A DNA stretch of 11,681 bases, from assembly GCA_003554115.1 (NCBI GenBank), contig PWFE01000163.1:1-11681 (forward strand). Direction: 5' to 3'. This document shows positions 1 to 6,702 of the stretch, one piece after another (the first letter of the stretch is position 1; each line of letters begins with the position of its first letter). The notes under the pieces are model-generated. The model was not told the origin of the DNA. It ran no database searches and was given only the letters and a program-made list of their open reading frames with translations. The DNA is from Haloferacaceae archaeon. GTDB lineage: Archaea > Halobacteriota > Halobacteria > Halobacteriales > Haloferacaceae. A program made the translations under genes and the position numbers.

Positions 1-633
1 AACTTCGTCTGGGATGCTGTCTCGCTGGACTGGGATGCCCAACGCGAGTTCCAGGCCGAGATGGTCGACCGACTCGATTCGGCCGACGAGGTCCGAATCG
101 TCGCGGGCGACGAAACCGATCTCACCTTTTCGGTCGCTGGCAACGAGACGCTCAACGACTATGGCGAAAAGAACCTGCCGGGCGGCGAGGTCTTTACCGC
201 CCCGGTTGCCGACAGCGTCGAGGGAACCGTCTACTTCGATATCCCGCTCTACCGGCAGGGCCGTAAAATCGAGGACGTTCGGCTCACCTTCGAGAACGGC
301 AAGGTCATAGAGCACAGCGCCGAAACTGGCGAGGACCTGCTGACCGAGATCCTGAATACGGACGACGGCGCACGCCGGATCGGCGAGTTCGGCGTTGGGA
401 TGAACCGCGCCATCGACCAAGTCACCTACAACATGCTATTTGACGAAAAAATGGGCGATACGATCCATCTGGCGGTAGGCTCGTCCTACGCCGAGACCGT
501 CGGCGAGGACAACGAACGCAACGAGTCGGCCGAACACGTCGACATGATCGTCGACATGAGTGAGGATTCGAAAATCGAACTCGACGGCGAAATCATCCAA
601 GAGAACGGCACGTTCGTCTTCGAAGACGAGTAG
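1..633 (+). CDS. M29-family aminopeptidase (AmpS/leucyl aminopeptidase type), 5' end outside window
   Basis: This is the C-terminal 210 residues of a metalloaminopeptidase that removes N-terminal amino acids from peptides in the cytoplasm. The frame is open from the first base, so the start lies upstream. The metal-ligand pattern of family M29 is visible in order (fragment numbering): Glu63 in LPGGEVF, Glu129 in RRIGEFG, His156 in DTIHLA, and His179/Asp181 in EHVDM. The 66-residue gap between the two Glu and the HxD spacing match what I recall of the thermophilic bacterial enzymes. Family members are about 360-410 residues, so roughly half is present. It converges with lrp, with 70 bases between the stop codons. 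The family is clear; the peptide specificity is not. Confidence 0.9.
   Translation, partial: NFVWDAVSLDWDAQREFQAEMVDRLDSADEVRIVAGDETDLTFSVAGNETLNDYGEKNLPGGEVFTAPVADSVEGTVYFDIPLYRQGRKIEDVRLTFENGKVIEHSAETGEDLLTEILNTDDGARRIGEFGVGMNRAIDQVTYNMLFDEKMGDTIHLAVGSSYAETVGEDNERNESAEHVDMIVDMSEDSKIELDGEIIQENGTFVFEDE
475..489. repeat. GTAR-N7-YTAC dyad, copy a (within aminopeptidase CDS)
   Basis: GTAGGCTCGTCCTAC. A 15-bp imperfect dyad of the family described in the findings. This copy is inside the coding region (codons for V-G-S-S-Y), so it may be partly coincidental. Confidence 0.4.
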
Positions 634-640
634 TTCGGAG

Positions 641-655
641 GTAGCCACTTACTAC
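641..655. repeat. GTAR-N7-YTAC dyad, copy b (aminopeptidase/lrp convergent gap)
   Basis: GTAGCCACTTACTAC, 8 bases after the aminopeptidase stop. It is one of two copies in the 70-base convergent gap. The outer arms are GTAG/CTAC. Confidence 0.6.
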
Positions 656-672
656 TGCCGTCGCTGGCGGCG

Positions 673-683
673 TATAAAAAATT
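673..683 (-). terminator. Oligo-T terminator candidate for lrp
   Basis: On the minus strand this reads AATTTTTTATAC, a run of six T about 20 bases beyond the lrp stop. Archaeal RNA polymerase terminates at short T runs without needing a hairpin, so this is a reasonable 3' end for lrp. Its role is inferred from position. Confidence 0.45.
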
Positions 684-692
684 GGACGAACG

Positions 693-707
693 GTAGGAAC
701 TGCTTAC
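693..707. repeat. GTAR-N7-YTAC dyad, copy c (overlaps lrp stop)
   Basis: GTAGGAACTGCTTAC. The lrp stop codon (704-706 on the minus strand) lies inside the right arm. The core AACTGCTTAC is shared with the variant copy at 6667. Confidence 0.6.
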
Positions 708-1171
708 TCTTCGTCTTCGTTGATATCGAGTTCGAACTGTTCGTTTTCCGTGACCGCGTTGAGCACAACGCTCGTGTTGGATTCTCGAATGTCGACGTCG
801 GTCAGCAGCTCTTTGATCTGGCTGTTCATGCCGTCGGTGTCGGTGAACTTACCGATGGCGATGATGTCGTAGTCACCGGTTACCTCATACACACTGACCA
901 TCTGTTTTTGCTGGCGGAGTCGGTCAGTGATTTCCGGGAGCGCGCTGCCCTCGACTTTGAGGTGGATCACGGCGGTCACGTCGTAGCCCAGTGCGTCGTA
1001 GTCGACGATTGGGGTGTAGCCGTTGACTACTCCCTCGGCTTCGAGATCACGGAGGTGATTCGAGACCGTGGTGACTGAGACGTCGAGATCTTCGCCGAGG
1101 CTTCGCAGGCTTGCGCGTCCGTTGCCGAGTAGTGCATTGATCAACTTCGCATCGAGGTTTTCGTACGTCAT
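704..1171 (-). CDS. lrp: Lrp/AsnC-family transcriptional regulator
   Basis: A 155-residue cytoplasmic DNA-binding regulator of the feast/famine (Lrp/AsnC) family. Residues 1-50 form the N-terminal helix-turn-helix ([18 protein letters not shown], then [19 protein letters not shown]). A short linker ([15 protein letters not shown]) leads to the RAM effector-binding domain, with the typical [16 protein letters not shown] segment near residue 92-107. It is full length for the family. It is divergent from glnA across a 125-base AT-rich space, an arrangement I recall from other haloarchaea, which suggests control of glutamine synthetase and of itself. The effector is not deducible. The gene contains two copies of the 15-bp dyad and a third covers its stop codon. 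The tail is acidic (DINEDEE), as usual in halophiles. Confidence 0.93.
   Translation of the reverse strand: MTYENLDAKLINALLGNGRASLRSLGEDLDVSVTTVSNHLRDLEAEGVVNGYTPIVDYDALGYDVTAVIHLKVEGSALPEITDRLRQQKQMVSVYEVTGDYDIIAIGKFTDTDGMNSQIKELLTDVDIRESNTSVVLNAVTENEQFELDINEDEE
869..883. repeat. GTAR-N7-YTAC dyad, copy d (within lrp)
   Basis: GTAGTCACCGGTTAC, inside lrp in the codons for the conserved V-T-G-D-Y segment. Coding constraint could account for much of it. Confidence 0.4.
1016..1030. repeat. GTAR-N7-YTAC dyad, copy e (within lrp)
   Basis: GTAGCCGTTGACTAC, inside lrp in the codons for V-N-G-Y. It is the fifth copy within 556 bases. Confidence 0.4.
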
Positions 1172-1198
1172 TACAGTTTACCACTCACCGGGGGGATT

Positions 1199-1211
1199 AG
1201 AATTTTACGAA
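1199..1211 (-). promoter_or_regulatory. lrp TATA-like element
   Basis: On the minus strand this reads TTCGTAAAATTCT, centred about 33 bases upstream of the lrp ATG. It would give a very short or absent 5' leader. The match to a TATA box is moderate. Confidence 0.4.
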
Positions 1212-1242
1212 TATCCAATTTCTCAGAATTCGCGGGGTAATT
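1201..1242. promoter_or_regulatory. AT-rich candidate operator between lrp and glnA
   Basis: Four AATT blocks start at 1201, 1217, 1227 and 1239; the last three are 10 and 12 bases apart. The stretch contains the palindrome GAATTC (1226-1231). It lies over the lrp core promoter and just upstream of the glnA TATA box. Lrp-family proteins often bind AT-rich, helically phased sites, so this is the most likely place for Lrp to act. This is inferred, not demonstrated. Confidence 0.35.
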
Positions 1243-1259
1243 GCACTAAGCGACAAGAT

Positions 1260-1268
1260 CTTTATACT
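1260..1268 (+). promoter_or_regulatory. glnA TATA box
   Basis: CTTTATACT, centred near 1264. It predicts transcription start near 1290, giving a leader of only about 6-8 bases before the ATG at 1297. A GAGGTG motif at 1283-1288 looks like a Shine-Dalgarno site 8 bases from the ATG, but it would be lost from such a transcript. Either a second upstream start exists or the motif is fortuitous. Confidence 0.6.
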
Positions 1269-1296
1269 GGCAGTGAATGATTGAGGTGTCCACAAC

Positions 1297-2667
1297 ATGA
1301 CGGAAGAAAACGTTGCCACTGATGGTGGATTGACCGAAAAAGAACAGGCAGTAATTGACGAAATCGAAGAAGAGGGAATCGACTTCCTTCGACTACAGTT
1401 CACGGATATCCTCGGTGTTGTTAAGAACGTTTCAGTTCCGGCCCGACAGGCAGAGAAAGCCTTTACCGACGGGATCTACTTCGACGGATCATCGATTAGC
1501 GGGTTCGTCCGTATTCAGGAATCGGACATGCGGCTCAAACCCGACCCCGATACGTTCGCCATCCTGCCATGGCGAAAAGACGAGGAAAGCGGTGCTGCAC
1601 GCCTTATTTGTGACATCATCGATACGTCGACTGGCGAGCCGTTCAAAGGCGACCCACGCTATGTGCTGAAAAAGGCGATCAGCAAGGCCGAGGATCTCGG
1701 CTACGATGTCAACGTCGCACCGGAACCGGAGTTCTTCCTGTTCAAACACGACGAGGACGGCTACGCAACCACCGAATTCGCCGACCAAGGCGGCTACTTC
1801 GATCTCGCACCAAAGGATCTTGCCAGCGACGTTCGACGTGACATCATCTTTGCGCTCGAAGACATGGGCTTCGAGATCGAAGCCAGCCACCACGAGGTCG
1901 CCGAGGGTCAGTACGAGATCAACTTCGAGTACGACGACGCACTCACCACCGCCGACAACGTGGCGACGTTCCGAACGGTCGTCCGCGCGGTCGCAGCACA
2001 GCACGACCTGCACGCGACGTTCATGCCAAAACCAATCCCGAAAATCAACGGCTCGGGAATGCACACCCACATGTCGCTGTTTGAGGACGGCGAGAACGCC
2101 TTCCACGACGGCGACGACGAGTTCGACCTGAGCGAGACAGCCCACTCGTTCCTCGCCGGTATTCTCGACCACGCGCAGGCAATCTGTGCAGTCACCGATC
2201 CAACGGTCAACTCCTACAAACGCCTAGTGCCTGGCTACGAGGCACCAGTGTACGTCGCTTGGTCGGACCGCAACCGCTCGGCGCTTATCCGCAAGCCAGC
2301 AGCCCGCGTCCCAGCCGCCAGCCGTATTGAGGCTCGCTTCCCCGATCCGTCCTGTAACCCATACTTGGCGTTCGCCGCGCTTCTCACCGCCGGTATCGAC
2401 GGCGTCGAACGCGGTCTCGAAGCACCGGACCCAGTCCGCGAGAACATCTACGAGTTCGACGAGGCAAAACGAAGCGAGTACGGCATCGAGACGCTCCCAG
2501 GCAACCTTGGTGAGGCAATCGACGCCCTCGAATCAGACGAGGTTATTCTCGACGCACTCGGTCCGCACGTTGCCGAGAAGTTCGTCGAAGCCAAATCTGC
2601 CGAGTACGACGACTACCGAATCGACGTCTCGCAGTGGGAACTCGACCGTTACCTCGAAACGTTCTAA
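1297..2667 (+). CDS. glnA: Glutamine synthetase, type I (GSI-alpha-like)
   Basis: This enzyme makes glutamine from glutamate, ammonia and ATP and is the entry point for ammonia assimilation in the cytoplasm. The family forms dodecamers. At 456 residues it is full length. Visible signatures are the DGSS segment at 63-66, the Glu-rich metal/ATP region (PEPEFFLF 142-149, EGQYEINF 203-210), [11 protein letters not shown] 252-262 with His256, NRSALIRKP 326-334, and [17 protein letters not shown] 343-359. The adenylylation loop of GSI-beta enzymes is absent: the region reads [11 protein letters not shown] and continues as in the shorter GSI-alpha type. Arg72 in [11 protein letters not shown] aligns with the Bacillus arginine linked to glutamine feedback, so direct feedback control is plausible. 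It is divergent from lrp, which probably regulates it. Confidence 0.98.
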   Translation: MTEENVATDGGLTEKEQAVIDEIEEEGIDFLRLQFTDILGVVKNVSVPARQAEKAFTDGIYFDGSSISGFVRIQESDMRLKPDPDTFAILPWRKDEESGAARLICDIIDTSTGEPFKGDPRYVLKKAISKAEDLGYDVNVAPEPEFFLFKHDEDGYATTEFADQGGYFDLAPKDLASDVRRDIIFALEDMGFEIEASHHEVAEGQYEINFEYDDALTTADNVATFRTVVRAVAAQHDLHATFMPKPIPKINGSGMHTHMSLFEDGENAFHDGDDEFDLSETAHSFLAGILDHAQAICAVTDPTVNSYKRLVPGYEAPVYVAWSDRNRSALIRKPAARVPAASRIEARFPDPSCNPYLAFAALLTAGIDGVERGLEAPDPVRENIYEFDEAKRSEYGIETLPGNLGEAIDALESDEVILDALGPHVAEKFVEAKSAEYDDYRIDVSQWELDRYLETF

Positions 2668-2684
2668 GGTCGCCCCGGCTCCAA

Positions 2685-2697
2685 TTTCTTTCTTTTT
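2685..2697 (+). terminator. T-rich terminator candidate for glnA
   Basis: TTTCTTTCTTTTT lies 17 bases after the glnA stop, in the 34-base gap before the convergent phosphatase gene. The T-rich non-template strand matches an archaeal intrinsic terminator. Confidence 0.55.
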
Positions 2698-2701
2698 GCT
2701 G

Positions 2702-3571
2702 TTAGGTGCCCAGCAGTGGCAACAGTAGGATACAACTAACCGCGAGCCCGCTTGCGAAAGCTGCTCCTACTGTCGACACTACACCGGCGTACGCCATCAT
2801 CCATAATCCTCCAGCGACCATCAGTCCGACCACGGCGACCGGCAGCGAGACGGGTGGGGCCGCAGTCAGCCGTTGGGACCACCGATACCAGATTCCTGCG
2901 CCGGCGACCGCCGTCCCAATCGCAATCGCCGCCTGTGTGAGTTCGCGCGCATGGCCTGCCTCGGCGGCGACTGCGAGGCCGACAACAGCTATGACTGCTG
3001 CAAGGCCGAACAGTCGATCCGGGCGAAGTCGCTCGCCGTCTCGGCCAACTGTGAGCCCGACCATGAGAATCATCCCGCCGATGAACAATCCAGCAGCAAC
3101 ATCTCGTGGATAATGGACCTCTAAGACGAGCCGTGAGAGACCGACCAGTCCAATAACCCCGGAAGCTGCGAGATACCGAACGCGTCGTCGGCCAACCGAC
3201 AGAAGCACCGCGAGCCCTCCGTATACGACGGTTGCGGCAACGGTATGACCGCTGGGAAACGCAAAGCCGCTGGCGTCGGCCTCGCTTGCGACGAAACTTC
3301 CAACTACAGCCGGGAGGCCAGCGGGATCGAGCGGCATCGCGGCGGGCCGCGGAAGCGAAGTCGCCGTTTTAATCGTCAGTACGATTGCCAGTCCGATCAC
3401 GGCGAAACTGACACAGACAACCGCAATCGGCCGAGCCGCTTCGATGTATCGCGGGCCGATCCAGTACAACAACGAGAGGCCCACGAGCACGAACCACGCA
3501 TCTCCCACCAGCGTCACGAACGCAAACAGCACAACTACGAGATCGAAAACAGAGACCAGCGGACTCACCAT
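2702..3571 (-). CDS. PAP2-superfamily integral membrane phosphatase
   Basis: A 289-residue membrane phosphatase. The three-part PAP2 signature is complete: K68-x6-R75-P76 (KTATSLPRP), P106-S-G-H109-T (PSGHT), and S146-R147-x5-H153-x3-D157 (SRLVLEVHYPRD). His153 would be the phosphorylated nucleophile and His109 the acid-base. Hydrophobic helices surround these motifs, and several more fill the C-terminal 120 residues. Known members act on phosphatidate, undecaprenyl diphosphate or isoprenoid diphosphates; the substrate here cannot be read from sequence, though a lipid-linked phosphate is likely. The start is supported by a TATATA box 24-29 bases upstream. It is convergent with glnA and follows the YihY-like gene, 47 bases away, but has its own promoter. 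Confidence 0.9.
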   Translation of the reverse strand: MVSPLVSVFDLVVVLFAFVTLVGDAWFVLVGLSLLYWIGPRYIEAARPIAVVCVSFAVIGLAIVLTIKTATSLPRPAAMPLDPAGLPAVVGSFVASEADASGFAFPSGHTVAATVVYGGLAVLLSVGRRRVRYLAASGVIGLVGLSRLVLEVHYPRDVAAGLFIGGMILMVGLTVGRDGERLRPDRLFGLAAVIAVVGLAVAAEAGHARELTQAAIAIGTAVAGAGIWYRWSQRLTAAPPVSLPVAVVGLMVAGGLWMMAYAGVVSTVGAAFASGLAVSCILLLPLLGT

Positions 3572-3593
3572 CGTGGCTCGACGTTCGCGCGCA

Positions 3594-3603
3594 GTATATA
3601 AAC
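3594..3603 (-). promoter_or_regulatory. TATA box of the PAP2 phosphatase gene
   Basis: On the minus strand this reads GTTTATATAC, centred about 26 bases upstream of the ATG at 3571, which predicts a leaderless mRNA. It is the strongest TATA match in the window. Confidence 0.7.
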
Positions 3604-3618
3604 AGGGCGGGGTTGCGG

Positions 3619-4989
3619 TCAGTTGCGTCGGTCGCGCGCCATATCAATCGCCTTTCCGGGCACACCAAGAAGGTTCAGACCGACGCCAACAGCGATGAAA
3701 ACAACATAGAGGCCGAGCGTCGACAAAAAGATGATAACCATTGCTGCAATGGCAAGCCAGTCGCTTTGGAACAGATAGAAGGCTCCAAGCGTCAGCGCGG
3801 TGCCGTACAGCAAGACGAGATACGGCCCCCAACCGCGGGCATGCCCTCGGCGCATCTTCGAGCGCACGTACCGTTTGAGCTCGGATTCGACGCTGGGTTT
3901 GTCGACCGTTCTGTTGCGAACGTCGGCCTCAAAAGCCTCAAGATCGGCTCGCAGTTCGTCGACGCGGTCGTCGATCTCGCCGATGTCGGGGGCTCCGCGC
4001 GGCTCAACGCGATTTTTCTCGGCGACACCACTCGTCTCTCCGGCGTCGTCGGTCGACGCCTCACGTCCCTCAGGCGGCATATGTTCTACATCTTGGCTGC
4101 CGGCCTGTTGTAACTGCCGGTCGGCTGACGTTGCCTGATTGTCATCGGTTGCCTTCGATTGGTCACCAGCACCGTCGGTTTCAGTTGAAAACGGCGGACC
4201 ATCGTCGGCTTCATCAGCGAGAACAGCGTTAACCACCGCGCCGAGAATGACGAGAATTGCCGCGAAATAGAGCCATGTCACCAACAGCAGAATCCCGCCG
4301 ACAACGCCGTAGGCCTCGTACTGGCCGGCGTTGGCAGCGTAAATCTGAAACCCCGCCTGCAGCAACGTCCAGCCGACTCCCGCAAACAGCGCGCCGGGCA
4401 GTGCCTCCCGAACCGGGATCGGCGGGTTCGGGAACTGCCGGTACATCGGCAAAAACGCTACCGTCAACACCGCGGGCAGCGCAAGAATGCTCACAATCCG
4501 GCTTGCAGGTCCAAGCGGGAGCGCGGCAAGCACGGTTCCGGCGGCGACCATTACACCCACGCCGACCCCGATCCCGATCAGTACCGCTGTCGCGTCCTTA
4601 ATTTCACTGACGAAGCTTGATGTCTCGATCTGGCCGTAGATCGACAGAAAGGCGGTGTCCAGCGCGCGAAACACCTTGAGCGTACTCCATGCCAACACGC
4701 CGACACCGACGACTGTCGCGCCACCGCGGCCCGGTGCGTCCGCAATCGCCCCCGCGATTGCATCTTCACCCGCGGGTGTCAGAAACTCTTGGGTGAGTCC
4801 GACCAGCTGTTCTGCCATCGCATCACCGGCAATCGTTGAGGCCACAACCAACACCAACAGCAGTGCGGGCAACAGCGAGACAAAGGCGTAGTAGGCGACG
4901 CTGGCAGCCAGAAACGTGATCTGTTGGTCCTGTGCGGTCTCGATGACCTGCTTTGCCGTCGAGAGCCGCGAGCGAGTCGGAGAGGTCAC
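3619..4989 (-). CDS. YihY/BrkB-like membrane protein with acidic linker and C-terminal membrane domain
   Basis: Residues 15-260 form the YihY/BrkB domain, often mislabelled ribonuclease BN: TFLAASVAYYAFVSLLP near 25-41, then about six membrane helices ending in GGILLLVTWLYFAAILVILGAVVNAV. Then comes a hydrophilic acidic linker (about 258-350), a likely coiled-coil segment (DDRVDELRADLEAFEADV), a basic stretch (KRYVRSKMRRGHARGW), and two or three further membrane helices ending in GVPGKAIDMARDRRN. YihY domains alone are about 280-300 residues, so the C-terminal 190 residues are an addition. The frame is open upstream to a GTG at 5025. I chose the GTG at 4989 (456 aa) because a TATA-like box sits about 28 bases upstream of it and overlaps the longer version's first codons. 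The function of the family is unsettled; a transport role is only a guess. Confidence 0.82.
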   Translation of the reverse strand: MTSPTRSRLSTAKQVIETAQDQQITFLAASVAYYAFVSLLPALLLVLVVASTIAGDAMAEQLVGLTQEFLTPAGEDAIAGAIADAPGRGGATVVGVGVLAWSTLKVFRALDTAFLSIYGQIETSSFVSEIKDATAVLIGIGVGVGVMVAAGTVLAALPLGPASRIVSILALPAVLTVAFLPMYRQFPNPPIPVREALPGALFAGVGWTLLQAGFQIYAANAGQYEAYGVVGGILLLVTWLYFAAILVILGAVVNAVLADEADDGPPFSTETDGAGDQSKATDDNQATSADRQLQQAGSQDVEHMPPEGREASTDDAGETSGVAEKNRVEPRGAPDIGEIDDRVDELRADLEAFEADVRNRTVDKPSVESELKRYVRSKMRRGHARGWGPYLVLLYGTALTLGAFYLFQSDWLAIAAMVIIFLSTLGLYVVFIAVGVGLNLLGVPGKAIDMARDRRN

Positions 4990-5011
4990 TGTATGATCAG
5001 TCTGCAAGCGT

Positions 5012-5022
5012 CCAAATAGTAT
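5012..5022 (-). promoter_or_regulatory. TATA-like box for the YihY-like gene
   Basis: On the minus strand this reads ATACTATTTGG, centred about 28 bases upstream of the GTG at 4989. An alternative AT-rich block (GAAATATCC, 5026-5034) lies further upstream. Confidence 0.4.
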
Positions 5023-5051
5023 CACGGATATTTCGTCTTCGTAGAACGTTA

Positions 5052-5066
5052 GTAGCTGGTTATTAC
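5052..5066. repeat. GTAR-N7-YTAC dyad, copy f
   Basis: GTAGCTGGTTATTAC, in the 112-base space between the YihY-like gene and the end of trm1. Its partner copy starts exactly 21 bases later. Confidence 0.5.
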
Positions 5067-5072
5067 AGTGCA

Positions 5073-5087
5073 GTAGTCACTCACTAC
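5073..5087. repeat. GTAR-N7-YTAC dyad, copy g (3' of trm1)
   Basis: GTAGTCACTCACTAC, 14 bases beyond the trm1 stop on the minus strand. The perfect 5-bp arms GTAGT/ACTAC with a 5-base loop could form an RNA hairpin at the trm1 3' end. Confidence 0.6.
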
Positions 5088-5101
5088 CAAGCAGGAACTC
5101 G

Positions 5102-6229
5102 TCAGTCAGCAGCGGGCGCGGCGGCTTCGCGAATCTGTTCGACCGTCGCGTCTGTTTTAAATGCGGTACCACTGTAGTGGGCCTGCGAGGCCTCGTAACC
5201 GGCGTTCCGGATATCGGTTATAAACTCGTCCATCGAGTTAGCCGGGACTCCCCACTGCTTGCAGAGCCGGTGTTGGTCGTAGTGGGTCGGGGTATCGAGT
5301 TCGGATTCGAGCGTCGACAACAGACGGTCGGCCCGGCTGGCGGTACCCATTTCGGGGCTCAACTGCGCACGCACGTTGCTCACGAACTCGCTGTCTTTGA
5401 CCGTGCCGAGCCAGAGCGGGCCCGCCGTTAGGGTTCGACTACTCTCACAGACTGGACACTTCTCAGGCACTGATTGCGGGTAGTGGCCGAACTCGTGTCG
5501 ACGGACGAGACAGTCCTCGCAGTGATGAACGAAGCCGAGGTTTTCCAGCAGGCTGTCGGCCGCCGTCGCCCGATGGTCGAGTTCGAGATACGTCCGTGCA
5601 TAGTGCCGCGAGACGTGCGAACAGATCGGCTGGGCAGCCACATCGTAGCGGGCAGCGGTTCGGATCAGGGCCGAAAGCAGCGTTCGAAGCCCCATCTCGG
5701 GGTGGTAGTCGGTGTTCTGGGGTACTGCGCTGTATTTCCGAATGCCGCTCTGAAGGTGGGCGCCACACAGCGGTGCGGTATCGGTCGCAGTCACACAGAC
5801 GAGATTACGAGTCGTGGCGAAGGCGGCATCAGCAAAGGGAATTGGTGTGCCGAACGGATCGAGGTCGACCACATCGAACATCGATTCGTGAAGGAGGGCG
5901 TTGACGTTCCGCTGTTCGGTTGTGCCCGTGAGGTCGTTTCGCGCGAGATTTGCCTTTGCGAGTTCGACGGCCTCGCTGTCGATATCACAGCAGGTGACGT
6001 CGTACCCCTCGTTTGCAGCCCGGACCCCTCGGATCCCGGAGGCAGCCATCGCATCCAGATACGTCGAGACCCGTGGTTCGCGCTTTTGATAGGCCCGGAG
6101 GACCGCGACCGTGATATCGCGGTTGAGCTCCATCGTCGGGTTGAAAAAGACGCCGTCGCCGCTGCCCTCGCTGGTGCCGTCACGAGGTTGGTCGACCTCG
6201 ATTGTTAGGCCCCCTTCGGTGAGTTCCAT
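5102..6229 (-). CDS. trm1: tRNA (guanine26-N2)-dimethyltransferase Trm1
   Basis: A SAM-dependent enzyme that converts G26 of many tRNAs to N2,N2-dimethylguanosine. Reading from the ATG at 6229 (375 aa), it has the Trm1 N-terminal motif [12 protein letters not shown] (27-38), the SAM-binding loop [17 protein letters not shown] (59-75), the acidic motif CCDID (80-84), the catalytic DLDPFG (122-127), a C-terminal zinc site (C237/C240 and C258/C261), and GPLWLG (270-275). The length is typical for archaeal Trm1. An in-frame ATG at 6250 would add seven residues. I prefer 6229 because a T-rich TATA-like box is centred about 28 bases before it and Trm1 proteins normally begin just before this point. 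It is divergent from the SWIM-domain gene. Confidence 0.96.
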   Translation of the reverse strand: MELTEGGLTIEVDQPRDGTSEGSGDGVFFNPTMELNRDITVAVLRAYQKREPRVSTYLDAMAASGIRGVRAANEGYDVTCCDIDSEAVELAKANLARNDLTGTTEQRNVNALLHESMFDVVDLDPFGTPIPFADAAFATTRNLVCVTATDTAPLCGAHLQSGIRKYSAVPQNTDYHPEMGLRTLLSALIRTAARYDVAAQPICSHVSRHYARTYLELDHRATAADSLLENLGFVHHCEDCLVRRHEFGHYPQSVPEKCPVCESSRTLTAGPLWLGTVKDSEFVSNVRAQLSPEMGTASRADRLLSTLESELDTPTHYDQHRLCKQWGVPANSMDEFITDIRNAGYEASQAHYSGTAFKTDATVEQIREAAAPAAD

Positions 6230-6251
6230 ACCATGAGTCGACCAACCCACT

Positions 6252-6262
6252 CAAAAAAGGAT
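6252..6262 (-). promoter_or_regulatory. TATA-like box of trm1
   Basis: On the minus strand this reads ATCCTTTTTTG, centred about 28 bases upstream of the ATG at 6229. It would be too close (about 7 bases) to serve the ATG at 6250, which supports the shorter protein. Confidence 0.5.
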
Positions 6263-6280
6263 GCGACCCGCATCGAACCT

Positions 6281-6290
6281 GTTTTTATGT
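6281..6290 (+). promoter_or_regulatory. TATA-like box of the SWIM-domain gene
   Basis: GTTTTTATGT, centred about 25 bases upstream of the GTG at 6310 and only 10 from the GTG at 6295. This favours a leaderless start at 6310. It lies roughly 28 bases from the divergent trm1 box. Confidence 0.5.
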
Positions 6291-6309
6291 CGCTGTGAGT
6301 AGGGCCGCT

Positions 6310-6657
6310 GTGGCCGAGATCGATGACTGGCGAGCGGCACTCACAGCTGCCGGCGAGCTACAGCCCGAAATCGTCACTCGAATACTGTCGATTCACGGCG
6401 ACCGCGGACAGCGAGCCATCGAAGCCGTCTCGGAACGTCGGGTCAAACGCTACCGCGATTTTACGGTGGTCGTCGGCTACGACGAAGAGTACGTTGTCGA
6501 AGACGGCGGCTGTACCTGCAAAGACAGCCAGTATAATCTCGATTCGGCCGACCCCACACAACGGTGTTGGCACGCACTCGCAGTCGAAATCGCCGAACGG
6601 ATCGATGCGGTCGACGACCACGACATGTGGTACTCCGACGTTCGCGAGTTCATTTGA
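6310..6657 (+). CDS. Small SWIM zinc-finger protein
   Basis: A 115-residue protein (numbered from the GTG at 6310) that carries a SWIM zinc-binding motif, C68-x-C70-x15-C86-x-H88 (CTCK ... CWHA), preceded by a beta-rich segment (DFTVVVGYDEEYVVEDGG). SWIM domains bind zinc and mediate DNA or protein contacts, for example in SWI2/SNF2 proteins, MuDR transposases and recombination mediators of the Shu type. Here it stands almost alone, with a short N-terminal helical region. A longer version from the GTG at 6295 would add five residues, but the TATA box position argues against it. It is divergent from trm1 and convergent with the receiver gene. A regulatory or DNA-repair role is possible, but the specific function is unknown. 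Confidence 0.85.
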   Translation: MAEIDDWRAALTAAGELQPEIVTRILSIHGDRGQRAIEAVSERRVKRYRDFTVVVGYDEEYVVEDGGCTCKDSQYNLDSADPTQRCWHALAVEIAERIDAVDDHDMWYSDVREFI

Positions 6658-6666
6658 AAACAGGCC

Positions 6667-6681
6667 GTATGAACTGCTTAC
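6667..6681. repeat. Dyad variant, GTAT arm (3' of SWIM gene)
   Basis: GTATGAACTGCTTAC, 9 bases after the SWIM gene stop. The last ten bases match copy c at 693. It is one mismatch from the strict pattern and starts exactly 21 bases before the next copy. Confidence 0.45.
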
Positions 6682-6687
6682 GCTGTA

Positions 6688-6702
6688 GTAGGCATCGACT
6701 AC
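6688..6702. repeat. GTAR-N7-YTAC dyad, copy h (overlaps receiver-gene stop)
   Basis: GTAGGCATCGACTAC. The stop codon of the minus-strand receiver gene (6699-6701) lies in the right arm. Confidence 0.6.

Noticed and set aside
630..655. A larger hairpin from GTAGT (630) to ACTAC (651)
   Set aside because: The 16-base loop makes it weak; the 15-base dyad at 641-655 explains the right half better.
560..1078. Open frame of 172 codons on the plus strand across lrp
   Set aside because: It is antisense to lrp, which has clear helix-turn-helix and RAM domains; the opposite frame has no recognisable domain and begins inside the aminopeptidase gene.
1489..2172. Long minus-strand frame inside glnA
   Set aside because: A mirror of the codon bias of glnA, which is unambiguous on the plus strand.
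3619..4989. Calling the YihY-like protein ribonuclease BN
   Set aside because: That label comes from an old misassignment; the protein is an integral membrane protein with no nuclease motif.
5474..6208. Plus-strand frame of 244 codons across trm1
   Set aside because: It is antisense to Trm1, whose SAM-binding and zinc motifs are all on the minus strand.
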